In this document: in pieces, positions 8,149 through 17,645 of the stretch
Numbering within the stretch: the first letter of the stretch is position 1
How the letters are laid out: the number at the start of each line of letters is the position of its first letter
Source: Bordetella genomosp. 9
Lineage (GTDB): Bacteria; Pseudomonadota; Gammaproteobacteria; Burkholderiales; Burkholderiaceae_B
Reading direction: 5' to 3'
Assembly (NCBI RefSeq): GCF_002119725.1
Contig: NZ_CP021109.1
Location: 3,782,001-3,846,000 of the forward strand
Length of the DNA stretch: 64,000 bases
The notes under the pieces: model-generated
The model's input: the letters and a program-made list of their open reading frames with translations, nothing else
Told to the model about the DNA's origin: nothing
Database searches by the model: none
Position numbers and translations under genes: made by a program

Positions 8149-9147
8149 ATGAACCGCACAACCATGCGAGGCCTCGCAGCTTCGCTGCTGGCCCTCGCCG
8201 CGTCGCTGGCGCAGACCGGCCCGGCCGTCGCCGCTTCCGATTCCCGCTATCCCGCGCGCCCCGTGACGCTGGTCGTCGGCTACGCCGCCGGCGGCGCCAC
8301 CGACATCGTGGCCCGCCTGGCCGCCAAGGCCCTCACAGAGACCCTCGGCCAGCCTTTCGTGGTCGAGAACCGGGCCGGGGCCAACAGCAACATCGGCGCC
8401 GAAGCGGTCTATCGGGCCGCGCCGGACGGCTATACGCTGTACGTAGGCTCCATCGCCAACACCATCAACCAGACGCTTTATCCGGATCTGCCTTACGCCT
8501 TCGACAAGGGATTCGCGCCCATCGGCATGCTGGCCACCGTGCCGAACATCCTGGTGGTCAATCCCAAGGTGCCGGCGAACAACGTGGCCGAATACATCGC
8601 GCTGGCGCGCAAGAACCCCGGCAAGGTGACGTGCGCTTCTTCCGGCGCCGGCTCGTCCATCCACATGTCGTGCGAAATGTTCAAGCTGGCCACCGGAACG
8701 GAGATCCTGCACGTTCCCTACCGTGGCAGCGGTCCCGCCGTCACGGACCTGATGGGCGGCCAGGTGGATTCCATGTTCGACAACATGCCTTCCGCGCTGC
8801 CTCATGTGCGCGCCGGCAAGCTGCGGGCGTTGGGCGTCACGTCGCCGCAGCGCGCGCCCTTCGCGCCCGACGTGCCGACCTTGTCGGAGTCGGGCGTCAA
8901 GGATTTTTCCGTGCAGTCCTGGTTCGGGCTGGTCGCGCCCAAGGGCACGCCGCAGCCGGTCATCGACCGCCTGAATGAAGCGCTGAACCAGATACTGCGC
9001 TCGGATGCGATCAAGACGGCCTACGAAAAAGGCGGCTTCGTGATGCCGCCGCAACCCAATACGCCGGCCGCATTCCAGTCCTGGATCGACGAAGAAACCG
9101 GCAAGTGGGCGAAGGTCGTCAAGAGCGCCGAGATCAAGGTGCAGTAG
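8149..9147 (+). CDS. Tripartite tricarboxylate transporter receptor (Bug/TctC family)
   Basis: Periplasmic solute receptor, 332 residues. Signal peptide about residues 1-28 ending AVAA before SDSRYPARPVTLVVGY. Family motifs: GYAAGGATDIVARL, ENRAGANSNIGAEAV, and LMGGQVDSMFDNMPSA. ATG 8149 follows GGAGACAAC. No TctA or TctB membrane subunits are encoded here, as is common for the expanded Bug families of Bordetella relatives, so the receptor may use a distant transporter. It leads an operon for CoA-dependent carboxylic-acid metabolism. Confidence 0.94.
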   Translation: MNRTTMRGLAASLLALAASLAQTGPAVAASDSRYPARPVTLVVGYAAGGATDIVARLAAKALTETLGQPFVVENRAGANSNIGAEAVYRAAPDGYTLYVGSIANTINQTLYPDLPYAFDKGFAPIGMLATVPNILVVNPKVPANNVAEYIALARKNPGKVTCASSGAGSSIHMSCEMFKLATGTEILHVPYRGSGPAVTDLMGGQVDSMFDNMPSALPHVRAGKLRALGVTSPQRAPFAPDVPTLSESGVKDFSVQSWFGLVAPKGTPQPVIDRLNEALNQILRSDAIKTAYEKGGFVMPPQPNTPAAFQSWIDEETGKWAKVVKSAEIKVQ

Positions 9148-9229
9148 ACGCCCGCAACAACCGGCGGCTTGGGCGGCGCATCGGTTTTCGCGCGCGTCGC
9201 ACGCAAGCGGCCAGCACTATGGAGCAAGC

Positions 9230-10801
9230 GTGTTTCCCATCGACTTTTTCTTCCGGGCGGCGCGCCGCCATCCCGGCCGCATCGCGCTGGAAAGCCCATC
9301 GGCGTCCGTGACTTACGCGCAACTGGACGCGGACGTGCGCGCGCTGGCCGCGGCCTTGCAGGGTCTGGATCCCGCGCCGCAATCGCGCGTCGCCATCTGC
9401 GCCGGAAATTCGGCCGAACATATCCTGGCGCTGCTGGCGGTGCTGGCCGCGGGCAAGATCTGGGTGCCGCTGAACACGCGCAGCAGCGCGCTGGAAGTGC
9501 AGCGCATCATCGACGCCACGGAACCGGGCATCGTGTTCGCGGACGCCGGGGGCGCCGCGCTGGTGGGCGATTGCAAGGCCCGGCGCATCGCGCTGGGCGA
9601 TGCCGATCTGGGCGACCTCGGCTTGCAGCCGTTGGTGGCGGCCCACCGGGGCCAAAGCCCGGTGGGTCACGCCTTGTCGCGCGACGATGTGCAGGCCATC
9701 AAGTTCACCGGCGGCACCACGGGGCTGCCCAAGGGCGTGATGCAGCCGTACCGAGCCTGGAACGCCGGCATCATCAACCAGATTGCCGCGTGGGGCCTGA
9801 CGGAGCACGACCGCTATGTCATGGCCGCGCCCATCACCCACGGCACGTCCACCTACGTGCTGCCGGTGCTGGCGCAGGGCGGCACCCACGTGCTGCTGGA
9901 CGCGGCATCGCCGGCCACGATCACGCAGGCCTTCCGGGAACGCGGCGGCACGTTGTGCTTCATGCCGCCCACGCTCATCTACATGATCATGGCGCAGCCC
10001 GGGGTCAGCCGCGCCGACTTCCCTGCCCTGCGCAACCTGATCTACGGCGGCGCGCCGATGCCCGCCGACAAGATCGAAGAGGTCCAGCGCTTTTTCGGCC
10101 CGGTGCTCGGCACCACCTACGGGCAGACCGAAGCGCCGCAGATCGTAACCGTGCTGCCTCCCGCCGAACTTGCCGACCCCGCCAATCGCGGCTCGGTGGG
10201 GCGCACGACCTGGCTGTCCGAAATGGCCATCATGGCGCCGGACGGCCGGCTGCTGCCCGAAGGGGAACTGGGCGAAGTGGTGGTGCGCGGCGACCTGGTC
10301 ATGGCCGGCTACTGGCGCCTTCCCGAGAAGACCGCGGAGACCATCGTCGACGGCTGGCTGCATACCGGCGATGTGGGCATGGTGGACGCGCGCGGCTATC
10401 TGTACCTGAAGGATCGCATCCGGGACGTCGTCATCACGGGCGGCTTCAACGTCTACCCGGTGGACGTCGAAAACGCCTTGTCGCTGCATCCCGCCGTCTA
10501 CGAATCGACGGTGTTCGGCGTGCCGGATCCGAAATGGGGCGAGGCAGTCCACGCCGCGGTGCAGTGCCACGCCGGGGTCAGCGTCACCGCGCAGGCGCTG
10601 ATGGCGCACGTGCGCGAGCGCCTGGGCCCGGTGCAGACGCCGAAGCAGATCCATTTCTATGAATCGCTGCCGCGCTCGACGGTCGGCAAGGTGCTGAAGA
10701 CGGCCGTGCGTCAGGACGCGTTGAAGGCATTGCAGGCCGCGCCCGATTCGCCGGCATCGTCCGCCGCCACAAGCCAGGCTTCGACCCCAGCCGCGTCCTG
10801 A
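9230..10801 (+). CDS. AMP-dependent acyl-CoA synthetase/ligase
   Basis: ANL-family enzyme, 523 residues, forming acyl-AMP and then acyl-CoA. The nucleotide-binding P-loop is FTGGTTGLPKGV near residues 159-170; later motifs are TYGQTEAPQ and GWLHTGDVG, with LKDRIRDVVITGGFNVYP at the hinge, and Lys in the C-terminal PRSTVGKVLK. The start is GTG at 9230, supported by GGAG five bases upstream; no ATG gives a full N-terminus. An Ala/Ser-rich tail of about 20 residues follows. It presumably activates the acid captured by the upstream receptor; substrate unknown. Confidence 0.93.
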   Translation: MFPIDFFFRAARRHPGRIALESPSASVTYAQLDADVRALAAALQGLDPAPQSRVAICAGNSAEHILALLAVLAAGKIWVPLNTRSSALEVQRIIDATEPGIVFADAGGAALVGDCKARRIALGDADLGDLGLQPLVAAHRGQSPVGHALSRDDVQAIKFTGGTTGLPKGVMQPYRAWNAGIINQIAAWGLTEHDRYVMAAPITHGTSTYVLPVLAQGGTHVLLDAASPATITQAFRERGGTLCFMPPTLIYMIMAQPGVSRADFPALRNLIYGGAPMPADKIEEVQRFFGPVLGTTYGQTEAPQIVTVLPPAELADPANRGSVGRTTWLSEMAIMAPDGRLLPEGELGEVVVRGDLVMAGYWRLPEKTAETIVDGWLHTGDVGMVDARGYLYLKDRIRDVVITGGFNVYPVDVENALSLHPAVYESTVFGVPDPKWGEAVHAAVQCHAGVSVTAQALMAHVRERLGPVQTPKQIHFYESLPRSTVGKVLKTAVRQDALKALQAAPDSPASSAATSQASTPAAS

Positions 10802-10841
10802 TGCGCGGCATCGCCTTGGCGCAACGACTACAGGAGATTCC

Positions 10842-11678
10842 ATGGCCACACCCGTCACCCGCCTCTGCGCGCACGACCTGACCAGCATGCACTACCGCGA
10901 CGCCAATCTGGTGGACGACCTGATCGGGCAGCGCAGCTTCACCGAAGTCATGTTCATGCAGATCATGAATCGGCCGGCGCGCCCGGTCGACATGCGCATC
11001 GTCGACGCCGTCCTGATCACGCTCATGGAGCACGGCCTGACACCCAGCGCCATCGCCACGCGGCTGATCTACATGAGCGCCCCCGAGAACCTGCAGGGGG
11101 CGGTCGCGTCAGGCCTGCTCGCCGTCGGCAGCCAGTTCGTCGGCACCATGGAGAATTGTTCCGAGCTGCTAGACCGCATCATCGCGGCCGGCGATCCGGC
11201 GCAAACGGCTCGCGGGATCGTCGAGGACGCGCGCCGCCGCCGCGCGCATCTGCCCGGCTTCGGCCACCATCTGCACAAGCCGGACGACCCGCGCGCCATC
11301 AAGCTGCTGGCCTTGACCGAAGCCGAGACCGAACTGAAAGGCGATCATGTGCGCGCCCTGCGCCTGCTCGCCGGCACGGTGGACGAGGTGTACGGCCGCC
11401 ACATCACCATCAACGCAACCGGCGCCGTGGCCGCGATGCTGGGCGAGATCGGCGTGCCGACCCGCCTGATGCGCGGGTTCGCCGTGATCTCGCGGGCTGC
11501 CGGCCTGGTGGCGCACATCGCGGAGGAGCAGACGGACCCGTCCGGGCGTTTCATCTGGGAAACCATCGACCACGCCATACCCTACGTCGGCAAGGGCCGC
11601 AGCGCCCATGGCGCGGCGGACGCCGCCTCGCCGCAACCGGGATCAACAGACGCGCGCGACGGCAAGGAGCGGCCATGA
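10842..11678 (+). CDS. Citryl-CoA lyase-like protein (short citrate synthase family)
   Basis: 278 residues, matching the short branch of the citrate-synthase family usually labelled citryl-CoA lyase. The conserved LPGFGHHLHKPDDPRA segment carries catalytic-site histidines, and ATRLIYMSAPENLQGAVASGLL fits the family core. The N-terminal part of full citrate synthase is missing, as is normal in this branch. The tail after residue 255 is low-complexity. ATG follows CAGGAG at good spacing. It may cleave or form a citrate-like acyl-CoA made by the ligase; the true substrate cannot be read from sequence. Confidence 0.85.
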   Translation: MATPVTRLCAHDLTSMHYRDANLVDDLIGQRSFTEVMFMQIMNRPARPVDMRIVDAVLITLMEHGLTPSAIATRLIYMSAPENLQGAVASGLLAVGSQFVGTMENCSELLDRIIAAGDPAQTARGIVEDARRRRAHLPGFGHHLHKPDDPRAIKLLALTEAETELKGDHVRALRLLAGTVDEVYGRHITINATGAVAAMLGEIGVPTRLMRGFAVISRAAGLVAHIAEEQTDPSGRFIWETIDHAIPYVGKGRSAHGAADAASPQPGSTDARDGKERP

Positions 11679-12451
11679 TCGCCGACCGTGTTCGACAGGA
11701 TCCGCTTCACGCGTCCGCGGGCGGGCACCGCCATGTGCTCGTGACGGGCGGCAGCCGCGGCATCGGCCGGGCCGTCGTCGCGCGATTGCTCCAGGATGGG
11801 TACACCGTGGCGAACTTCGATCTGGCGGCGCCCGCGGGTCCGATGGGAGAGCGCGAACACTTCGTGCAATGCGACATCAGCGACGAGCGCCAGCTTGGCG
11901 CGGCGCTGCAGACGCTGCTGGACCGCCAGCCCGTGCTGAGGCTGGTCAACAACGCAGGCATTGTGCGCCCGGCCACAGTGGAAGCCGCCACGGCCGACGA
12001 CATGGCGGCGGTCACGGCGCTGAACCTGGTGGCGCCCATGCGCATCGTGCAGGCGCTGCTGCCCGGCATGCGGGCGGCGGGTTTCGGCCGAATCGTCAAT
12101 ATCAGCAGCCGCGCGGCGCTGGGCAAGCAGGCGCGCACCGTCTACGCCGCCACCAAGGCCGGGCTGCACGGCATGACCCGCACCTGGGCCCTGGAACTCG
12201 GCGCGCACGGAATCACCGTGAATGCCGTCGGCCCCGGTCCCATCGCCACCGAACTCTTCGACCGCGTCAATCCGCCCGGGCATCCGGAGACCGAACGCAT
12301 CCGGCAGGCCATCCCGGTGCGGCGCATGGGCACGCCGGACGACGTCGCCCACGGCGTGGCCAGCCTGATAGACGATCGCGCCGGCTTCATCACCGGCCAG
12401 GTGCTCTACGTCTGCGGCGGCATGACGGTGGGCCTGGGGAACGCGGCATGA
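11675..12451 (+). CDS. SDR-family oxidoreductase (FabG-like)
   Basis: 258 residues. Rossmann motif TGGSRGIG near residue 25, then NNAG, catalytic Ser in NISS, and YAATK with Tyr and Lys. ATG 11675 overlaps the stop of the lyase gene (ATGA), showing operon coupling. Probably an NAD(P)-dependent oxidation or reduction of a hydroxy/keto intermediate of the pathway. The frame continues upstream only as a shadow of the lyase gene. Confidence 0.93.
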   Translation: MIADRVRQDPLHASAGGHRHVLVTGGSRGIGRAVVARLLQDGYTVANFDLAAPAGPMGEREHFVQCDISDERQLGAALQTLLDRQPVLRLVNNAGIVRPATVEAATADDMAAVTALNLVAPMRIVQALLPGMRAAGFGRIVNISSRAALGKQARTVYAATKAGLHGMTRTWALELGAHGITVNAVGPGPIATELFDRVNPPGHPETERIRQAIPVRRMGTPDDVAHGVASLIDDRAGFITGQVLYVCGGMTVGLGNAA

Positions 12452-13260
12452 TGCCCGCGCCATCCAACCGCCTGGCCGGCAAGGTCGCGCTGGTGGCAGG
12501 CGCGGGCTCGAGCGCGCCGGGATGGAGCATCGGCAAAGCCTGCGCCGTCACCCTGGCCCGCCAGGGCGCCATCGTGGCGGCCCTGGACCACGACGCAGCG
12601 GCGGCCGAGGATGCGGTGGCGGCCGTGCAGGCAGCCGGCGGCTCGGCCTTCCCGCTGCACGCCGACGTCGCCGATGCGGCGTCCATGCGCGCCGCCGTCG
12701 CCGATACGCTCGCCCGGCACGGCCGCATCGACATCCTGCAGGCGAACGCGGGCATCGGCAAAGTCGGCGGCCCGGAAGATATCGATATGGAGGACTGGCA
12801 CCGCATCCAGCGCGTGAATGTGGACAGCCTGCTCATCGCCGCTCAGCTGGTGCTGCCGCATATGGTGCGGCAGGGCGGCGGCGCCATCGTCACCGTATCG
12901 TCGGTGGCGGGCCTGCGCTATATCGGCTATCCGCATCTGGCCTATAGCGTGACCAAGGCCGCCGCCATTCATTTCACCCGCATGCTGGCGCAGCAGTACG
13001 CGGCGCAGGGAATCCGCGCCAACACGGTCGTGCCGGGCCTGATCGATACGCCGCGCATCCGCAGGAATGTGGCGCACATGTTCGACGCAGAAGATCTGCA
13101 GAAGGCGCGCGCGGCCCGCGACCGGCAAGTGCCGATGGGCCGCATGGGCACGCCCTGGGAAGTCGCGCAGGCCGTCGCCTTTCTTGCGTCGGACGACGCT
13201 TCCTACATCACCGGAACGGAACTCGTGGTCGATGGCGGCATCATCGGCAAGTACGTGTAG
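12448..13260 (+). CDS. SDR-family oxidoreductase with expanded glycine loop
   Basis: 270 residues, starting at an ATG that overlaps the previous SDR stop (ATGA). The cofactor loop is AGAGSSAPGWSIGKA, longer than the classical TGxxxGxG. The usual NNAG is replaced by ANAG. Catalytic VSS and YSVTK are intact, and the C-terminal GTELVVDGG is typical. Last gene of the operon. The divergence from the upstream SDR (classical loop) suggests a second, different dehydrogenation rather than a duplicate. Confidence 0.92.
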   Translation: MMPAPSNRLAGKVALVAGAGSSAPGWSIGKACAVTLARQGAIVAALDHDAAAAEDAVAAVQAAGGSAFPLHADVADAASMRAAVADTLARHGRIDILQANAGIGKVGGPEDIDMEDWHRIQRVNVDSLLIAAQLVLPHMVRQGGGAIVTVSSVAGLRYIGYPHLAYSVTKAAAIHFTRMLAQQYAAQGIRANTVVPGLIDTPRIRRNVAHMFDAEDLQKARAARDRQVPMGRMGTPWEVAQAVAFLASDDASYITGTELVVDGGIIGKYV

Positions 13261-13287
13261 CCGTGACGCGTGCGTTGGTTCGCGCCG

Positions 13288-14040
13288 CTATCGCCGCCCG
13301 AACCACTGCCACGGCAGGCGCTCCGGCCAACGGTAGCGCTCGTCCAGGAAGCGCGCTTTGAGCAGGTGCACCGCCGTCACCGCGATCAGCGCCGACGTGG
13401 CCACGTCGGACGCGAAGTGATCCAGGTTGACTACGCGGCTGACCGCCGCCAGCACCGCCAGCGTATAGACGGCCCACCGCAGGCGCGGCGCCGTCGCCGC
13501 GATGGCGGCGGCCAGCACAAAGGCCGTCAGCGTATGACTGGAGGGAAAGGAGTTGAAGGGCTTCCCGGCGAAGGCCTCGCCCAGGCCATAGAACCCGTGC
13601 TCGAAGTACATCTCGGGCCGCGCCCGGGCCACCACTTTTTTCAGCACGCCCACCACGATCCCGCCCGCGATCCACGCAGCCATCAACAGCAGGGCGCCGC
13701 GCGCCACGCGCGCATAGCCGCCGATCCAGGCGCCGGACGCCCCGCGAGCCAGGCCGATCAGCGCGCCGATATAGACCAGCAGCACGATCCAGGAATAGTT
13801 GTCGCTGTCGCCGATCTCGCCGATCCACTCAAAGGCGAGGTCCACACCGGACGGAACATTGGCTTGGAGGTAACGGGTCAGCGGCAGGTCCACGAACATC
13901 GCCAGACACGCGATGCCCAGCACCGCGAGGGCCCACCCTGCCAGCCAGCGCGTACGCCTGTCGAGACGCCGCCGCGACGGTCCGGATGGCGATGCCGGAT
14001 CCGCGTGGCCCGCGCCCGCGCGATTGGCGGTTTTGTCCAA
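13288..14040 (-). CDS. PAP2-family membrane phosphatase
   Basis: 250 residues with several membrane spans. The three PAP2 motifs are clear: KKVVARARP, SFPSSHT and SRVVNLDHFASD, the last two carrying the catalytic histidines. Members dephosphorylate lipid phosphates such as undecaprenyl diphosphate or phosphatidic acid. The start is TTG at 14040, with a G-rich ribosome-binding stretch (AGGGGGAT) just upstream; the first ATG would be inside the first membrane span. It stands alone, convergent with the SDR operon and divergent from miaB. Confidence 0.88.
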   Translation of the reverse strand: MDKTANRAGAGHADPASPSGPSRRRLDRRTRWLAGWALAVLGIACLAMFVDLPLTRYLQANVPSGVDLAFEWIGEIGDSDNYSWIVLLVYIGALIGLARGASGAWIGGYARVARGALLLMAAWIAGGIVVGVLKKVVARARPEMYFEHGFYGLGEAFAGKPFNSFPSSHTLTAFVLAAAIAATAPRLRWAVYTLAVLAAVSRVVNLDHFASDVATSALIAVTAVHLLKARFLDERYRWPERLPWQWFGRR

Positions 14041-14137
14041 CCTATCCCCCTGCTTGCTCGTTCATGAAACGGTCGCGCATCCGCCCCGCGCGGGCCGCGC
14101 CGCCGGCCTCATGGTAGGGCCGGGCCAAGACAATACC

Positions 14138-14164
14138 AAGACAATGCGCCGTCCGGGGTAAAAT
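14138..14164 (+). promoter_or_regulatory. Candidate promoter for miaB
   Basis: TAAAAT at 14159-14164 is a good -10 element. The best upstream match is AAGACA at 14138-14143 with a short 15-bp spacer; it is one of two direct AAGACAAT copies. The -10 is the stronger part of the call. Confidence 0.35.
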
Positions 14165-14210
14165 TCTGTTTTTCCTTCGCCCCCGGGATCTACACCCGTC
14201 ACGGCCCGCC

Positions 14211-15662
14211 ATGCAAGAAATCCCCATCGCACGCGATTCCGCGGCGCCCGCTCCGGCTGCCGCACCCGCCGCCGCCGAACCGGCCGCCGGCGCTCCCCGC
14301 AAGCTCTTCATCCGCACCTTCGGCTGCCAGATGAACGAGTACGACTCCGACAAAATGGCCGATGTACTGCGCGAATCGCAAGGCGTGGAGCTGACCGATA
14401 CGCCGGAAGAGGCCGACATCATCCTCTTCAATACCTGTTCGGTGCGCGAAAAGGCGCAGGAGAAAGTGTTCTCCGACCTGGGCCGCGTGCAGCATCTGAA
14501 GAAAACCAAGCCGGGGCTGGTCATTGGCGTGGGCGGCTGCGTCGCCAGCCAGGAAGGCGAGGCCATCGTCAAGCGCGCGCCCTATGTCGACGTGGTCTTC
14601 GGCCCGCAGACCCTGCATCGCCTGCCGGAGCTGATCCAGCAGCGGCGCGCGCAGGGCCGCGCCCAGGTGGACATCACCTTCCCCAGCATCGAAAAATTCG
14701 ACGCGCTGCCGCCTCCGCGGGTGGAAGGCGCGACGGCGTTCGTGTCCATCATGGAAGGCTGCAGCAAGTACTGCAGTTTCTGCGTCGTGCCGTATACGCG
14801 GGGCGAGGAAGTATCGCGGCCGTTCGACGACGTGCTGGTGGAAATCGCCGACCTGGCCGACCAGGGCGTGAAGGAAGTGACGCTGCTGGGGCAGAACGTG
14901 AATGCCTACCGCGGGCGGCTGGGCGACGGCGAGGAAATCGCCGATTTCGCCATGCTGCTCGAATACGTGCACGAAATCCCGGGCATCGAGCGCATCCGGT
15001 ACACCACCTCGCATCCGAAGGAAATGACCCCGCGCCTGATCCAGGCCTATGCGCGGCTGCCCAAGCTCGTCTCCTTCCTGCACCTTCCCGTACAGGCGGG
15101 CAGCGACCGCGTGCTGGCCGCGATGAAGCGCGGCTATACCACGCTGGAGTTCAAGTCCATCGTGCGCCGCCTGCGTGAAGCCCGGCCCGGCCTGACGCTG
15201 TCCTCCGATTTCATCGTTGGCTTTCCCGGCGAGACGGAAGAGGACTTCGAGAAAACCATGAAGCTGATCGACGACGTCGGCTTCGACACGTCGTTTTCCT
15301 TTGTCTATTCCCGCCGTCCCGGCACCCCGGCCGCCGATCTGGCCGACGACACGCCGCAGGCGGTCAAACTGCAGCGCCTGCAGCGGCTGCAGGCGCGCAT
15401 CGCCGAGCAGGCCGCCGCCATCGGCCAGGCCATGGTGGGCACCACCCAGCGCGTGCTGGTCGAAGGTCCGTCGCGCCGCGATCCCGGTGAGTTGATGGCG
15501 CGCACGGAAAACAACCGCATCGTCAATTTCCCCGGACCCGCCCGGCTCATTGGACACATGATCGACGTAGTGATCACGCAGGCCTACCCCAACTCCCTGC
15601 GGGGCCGCGTGGCCATCATCGACGACCGCGCCGAGGCCGCGCAATCCGAGGCCGCGCAATGA
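14211..15662 (+). CDS. miaB: tRNA-2-methylthio-N6-dimethylallyladenosine synthase
   Basis: Radical-SAM methylthiotransferase acting on i6A37 of tRNAs, 483 residues. The N-terminal UPF0004 domain has the three cluster cysteines Cys39 ([12 protein letters not shown]), Cys76 and Cys110. The radical-SAM motif is Cys184-x3-Cys188-x2-Cys191. A TRAM domain closes the protein ([11 protein letters not shown] onward). An Ala/Pro-rich stretch of about 25 residues precedes the first domain. It overlaps phoH by 4 bases (ATGA), heading the conserved miaB-phoH-ybeY-corC-lnt cluster. Confidence 0.97.
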   Translation: MQEIPIARDSAAPAPAAAPAAAEPAAGAPRKLFIRTFGCQMNEYDSDKMADVLRESQGVELTDTPEEADIILFNTCSVREKAQEKVFSDLGRVQHLKKTKPGLVIGVGGCVASQEGEAIVKRAPYVDVVFGPQTLHRLPELIQQRRAQGRAQVDITFPSIEKFDALPPPRVEGATAFVSIMEGCSKYCSFCVVPYTRGEEVSRPFDDVLVEIADLADQGVKEVTLLGQNVNAYRGRLGDGEEIADFAMLLEYVHEIPGIERIRYTTSHPKEMTPRLIQAYARLPKLVSFLHLPVQAGSDRVLAAMKRGYTTLEFKSIVRRLREARPGLTLSSDFIVGFPGETEEDFEKTMKLIDDVGFDTSFSFVYSRRPGTPAADLADDTPQAVKLQRLQRLQARIAEQAAAIGQAMVGTTQRVLVEGPSRRDPGELMARTENNRIVNFPGPARLIGHMIDVVITQAYPNSLRGRVAIIDDRAEAAQSEAAQ

Positions 15663-16666
15663 CGGGGCCGCGGCGTCATCCCGTGTCCACCGTCAACGTA
15701 GGCGGCGACAACGCCCATCTGGCGAATCTGTGCGGCCCGCTGGACGAGAACCTGCGCCAACTGGCCGACGGCCTGGGCGTGAAGCTGTCGCGGCGGGGCC
15801 ATCGCATCGTGCTGGAAGGCGAGCAGGCCGAACTCGCCGCGCAGGTGCTGCGCCGCTTCGACGAGCAGGCGCAACGCAAGCCGCTATCGGTGGACGACAT
15901 TCAGCTGGGACTGGTGGAAATCGGCGTCGGCCGCACGCAGGACGCGCCGGGCCGCCAGCCGGCGCTGGACCCGGGCGCCCTGCCGCCGCTGGACGACTAC
16001 GCCGAAGGCCTGGCCCTGCGCACGCGCCGCACCGACCTGCGTCCGCGCACGCCGCGCCAGCGCGACTACCTGGACAACATTCTCAAGCACGACATCACCT
16101 TCGGCATCGGACCCGCCGGCACCGGCAAGACGTGGCTGGCCGTGGCCTGCGCCATCGATGCGATGGAGCGCGATACCGTGCAGCGCCTGGTGCTGACGCG
16201 CCCGGCGGTGGAAGCCGGGGAGCGGCTGGGTTTTCTCCCCGGCGATTTGGCGCAGAAGGTGGACCCGTACCTGCGGCCGCTGTACGACGCGCTGTACGAC
16301 CTGATGGGTTTCGAGCGCGTGCAGCGCCTGTTCGAAAAGCAGACCATCGAGATCGCCCCGCTGGCCTACATGCGCGGCCGCACGCTCAACCACGCCTTCG
16401 TCATCCTGGACGAGGCGCAGAACACGACGCCCGAGCAGATGAAGATGTTCCTGACCCGCATCGGCTTCGGCAGCAAGGCCGTCATCACCGGCGACCCGTC
16501 CCAGGTGGACCTGCCGCGCGGCCAGCAGAGCGGCCTGGCGCACGCCGTCGGCGTGCTGCAGGACGTCCAGGGCATCGCGACCACGCGCTTCACCAGCCGG
16601 GACGTGGTGCGCCACCCACTGGTGGCCCGCATCGTGGACGCCTACGACAAAGCCGCAGAGGAATGA
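15659..16666 (+). CDS. ybeZ: PhoH-like ATPase (YbeZ)
   Basis: 335 residues. Walker A is GPAGTGKTW near residues 151-159; Walker B is [11 protein letters not shown]. The ATPase core [12 protein letters not shown] to [12 protein letters not shown] is complete. YbeZ homologues work next to the endoribonuclease YbeY in ribosome quality control and rRNA processing. Start overlaps the miaB stop. Its own stop overlaps another ATG (16663) that opens a frame running through the repeat into ybeY. Confidence 0.95.
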   Translation: MTGPRRHPVSTVNVGGDNAHLANLCGPLDENLRQLADGLGVKLSRRGHRIVLEGEQAELAAQVLRRFDEQAQRKPLSVDDIQLGLVEIGVGRTQDAPGRQPALDPGALPPLDDYAEGLALRTRRTDLRPRTPRQRDYLDNILKHDITFGIGPAGTGKTWLAVACAIDAMERDTVQRLVLTRPAVEAGERLGFLPGDLAQKVDPYLRPLYDALYDLMGFERVQRLFEKQTIEIAPLAYMRGRTLNHAFVILDEAQNTTPEQMKMFLTRIGFGSKAVITGDPSQVDLPRGQQSGLAHAVGVLQDVQGIATTRFTSRDVVRHPLVARIVDAYDKAAEE

Positions 16667-16742
16667 AGCCCACCCCTGGGCGGGCGCCCACCCCCGAAGC
16701 GCTGCGCGCTTCCCCCTCAAGGGGGCGCGCCGGCGGACCGGC

Positions 16743-17035
16743 GGAGCCGGATCCGCGGCGCCCCGGTCAGCGGAGCTTCTTGAGTGAGGATGGGGGCGCC
16801 GCCGATGCGCTGCGTGGTTCCCGCTCGCAAGGGCGCGTTGGCGGGTCGGTGGAGCCGGATCCGCGGCGCCCTGGTCAGCGGAGCTTCTTTAGTGAGGATG
16901 GGGGCGGCGCCGATGCGCTGCGTGGTTCCCGCTCGCGGGGGCGCGTTGGCGGGTCGGCGAAGCCGGATCCGCGGCGCCCCGGTCAGCGGAGCTTCTTGAG
17001 TGAGGATGGGGGCGCTGGCGGGTCGGCGAAGCCGG
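16743..17035. repeat. 108-bp tandem repeat between phoH and ybeY
   Basis: Two complete 108-bp units (16743-16850 and 16851-16958) are followed by a third unit of 69 bp (16959-17027) that lacks an internal 39 bp, then the start of a fourth. A diverged partial unit precedes them from about 16690. Each unit carries GCCGGATCCGCGGCG and GGAGCTTCTT. All lengths and the deletion are multiples of three, so one frame stays open, encoding a 36-residue unit beginning EPDPRRPGQRSF. The 5' part also holds a CCCCC-TCAA-GGGGG hairpin (16712-16725) like those in dispersed intergenic repeats of this bacterial group. Confidence 0.9.
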
Positions 17036-17070
17036 GTCGGGGGCGAGGCGGTGAGGCGGGGTCGCGGGAG

Positions 17071-17544
17071 ATGTCGCCCACGTTGTCGCTGTCGGTGCAG
17101 TACGCGGTGCAGGCGCCGGAGTTGCCGCGCTGGCGGCTGCGGCGGTGGATCGAACGCGCCTTGCGGGCCGCGCGCGTGGATGGGCTGGCCGCCTTCCTGG
17201 GCGCCGAGATCAGCCTGCGCGTGGTGGGACTGGCCGAAGGCCGGCGGCTCAACCATGGGTTTCGCGAGCGCGATTACGCGACGAATGTGCTGACCTTCGA
17301 ATACGGCGTGGGGCCGGACGGGCTGGCCAGGGGCGACATCGTCCTGTGCCTGCCGGTGCTGCGGCGGGAGGCGCGCGAACAGCGCAAGACCGTTCTGGAC
17401 CACGCCGCGCACCTGACCGTCCACGGCGTCTTCCACGCGCTGGGCTATGACCATATCAAGGCGCGCGACGCGCGGCGCATGGAGGCCCTGGAAACCCGCG
17501 TGCTGGCCGACATGGGCATTGCCGATCCCTACGCCCCGCGTTGA
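17071..17544 (+). CDS. ybeY: Endoribonuclease YbeY (rRNA maturation factor)
   Basis: Metal-dependent endoribonuclease for 16S rRNA 3'-end maturation and ribosome quality control. With the ATG at 17071 it has 157 residues, the usual family length. The zinc-binding HGVFHALGYDH (HxxxHxxxxxH) is intact. The alternative start is ATG 16663, which overlaps the phoH stop (ATGA) behind AGAGGA and would add 136 residues from the tandem repeat. The 17071 start has a poor ribosome-binding context (GGGAG directly adjacent), so which start is used is open. Confidence 0.9.
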   Translation: MSPTLSLSVQYAVQAPELPRWRLRRWIERALRAARVDGLAAFLGAEISLRVVGLAEGRRLNHGFRERDYATNVLTFEYGVGPDGLARGDIVLCLPVLRREAREQRKTVLDHAAHLTVHGVFHALGYDHIKARDARRMEALETRVLADMGIADPYAPR

Positions 17545-17584
17545 AACGGCGCGGCGCGCGGCTTCGGGAAATCCCCGCCGCAGC

Positions 17585-17631
17585 GTTACAAAAGCGCCAT
17601 GAAACTTCGGTTATGCTGATTTTTTTGTAAC
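17585..17631. repeat. 9-bp inverted repeat upstream of corC
   Basis: GTTACAAAA (17585-17593) and TTTTGTAAC (17623-17631) form a perfect inverted repeat with a 29-bp spacer. It ends 14 bp before the corC start codon and the spacer contains TTATGCT, a possible -10. It could be an operator or a leader stem. Confidence 0.6.
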
Positions 17632-17645
17632 TTGTCCTCTGGACG

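Noticed and set aside
16743..17035. Tandem repeat as a CRISPR array
   Set aside because: Units are directly adjacent 108-bp copies with no distinct spacers, and no cas genes are present.
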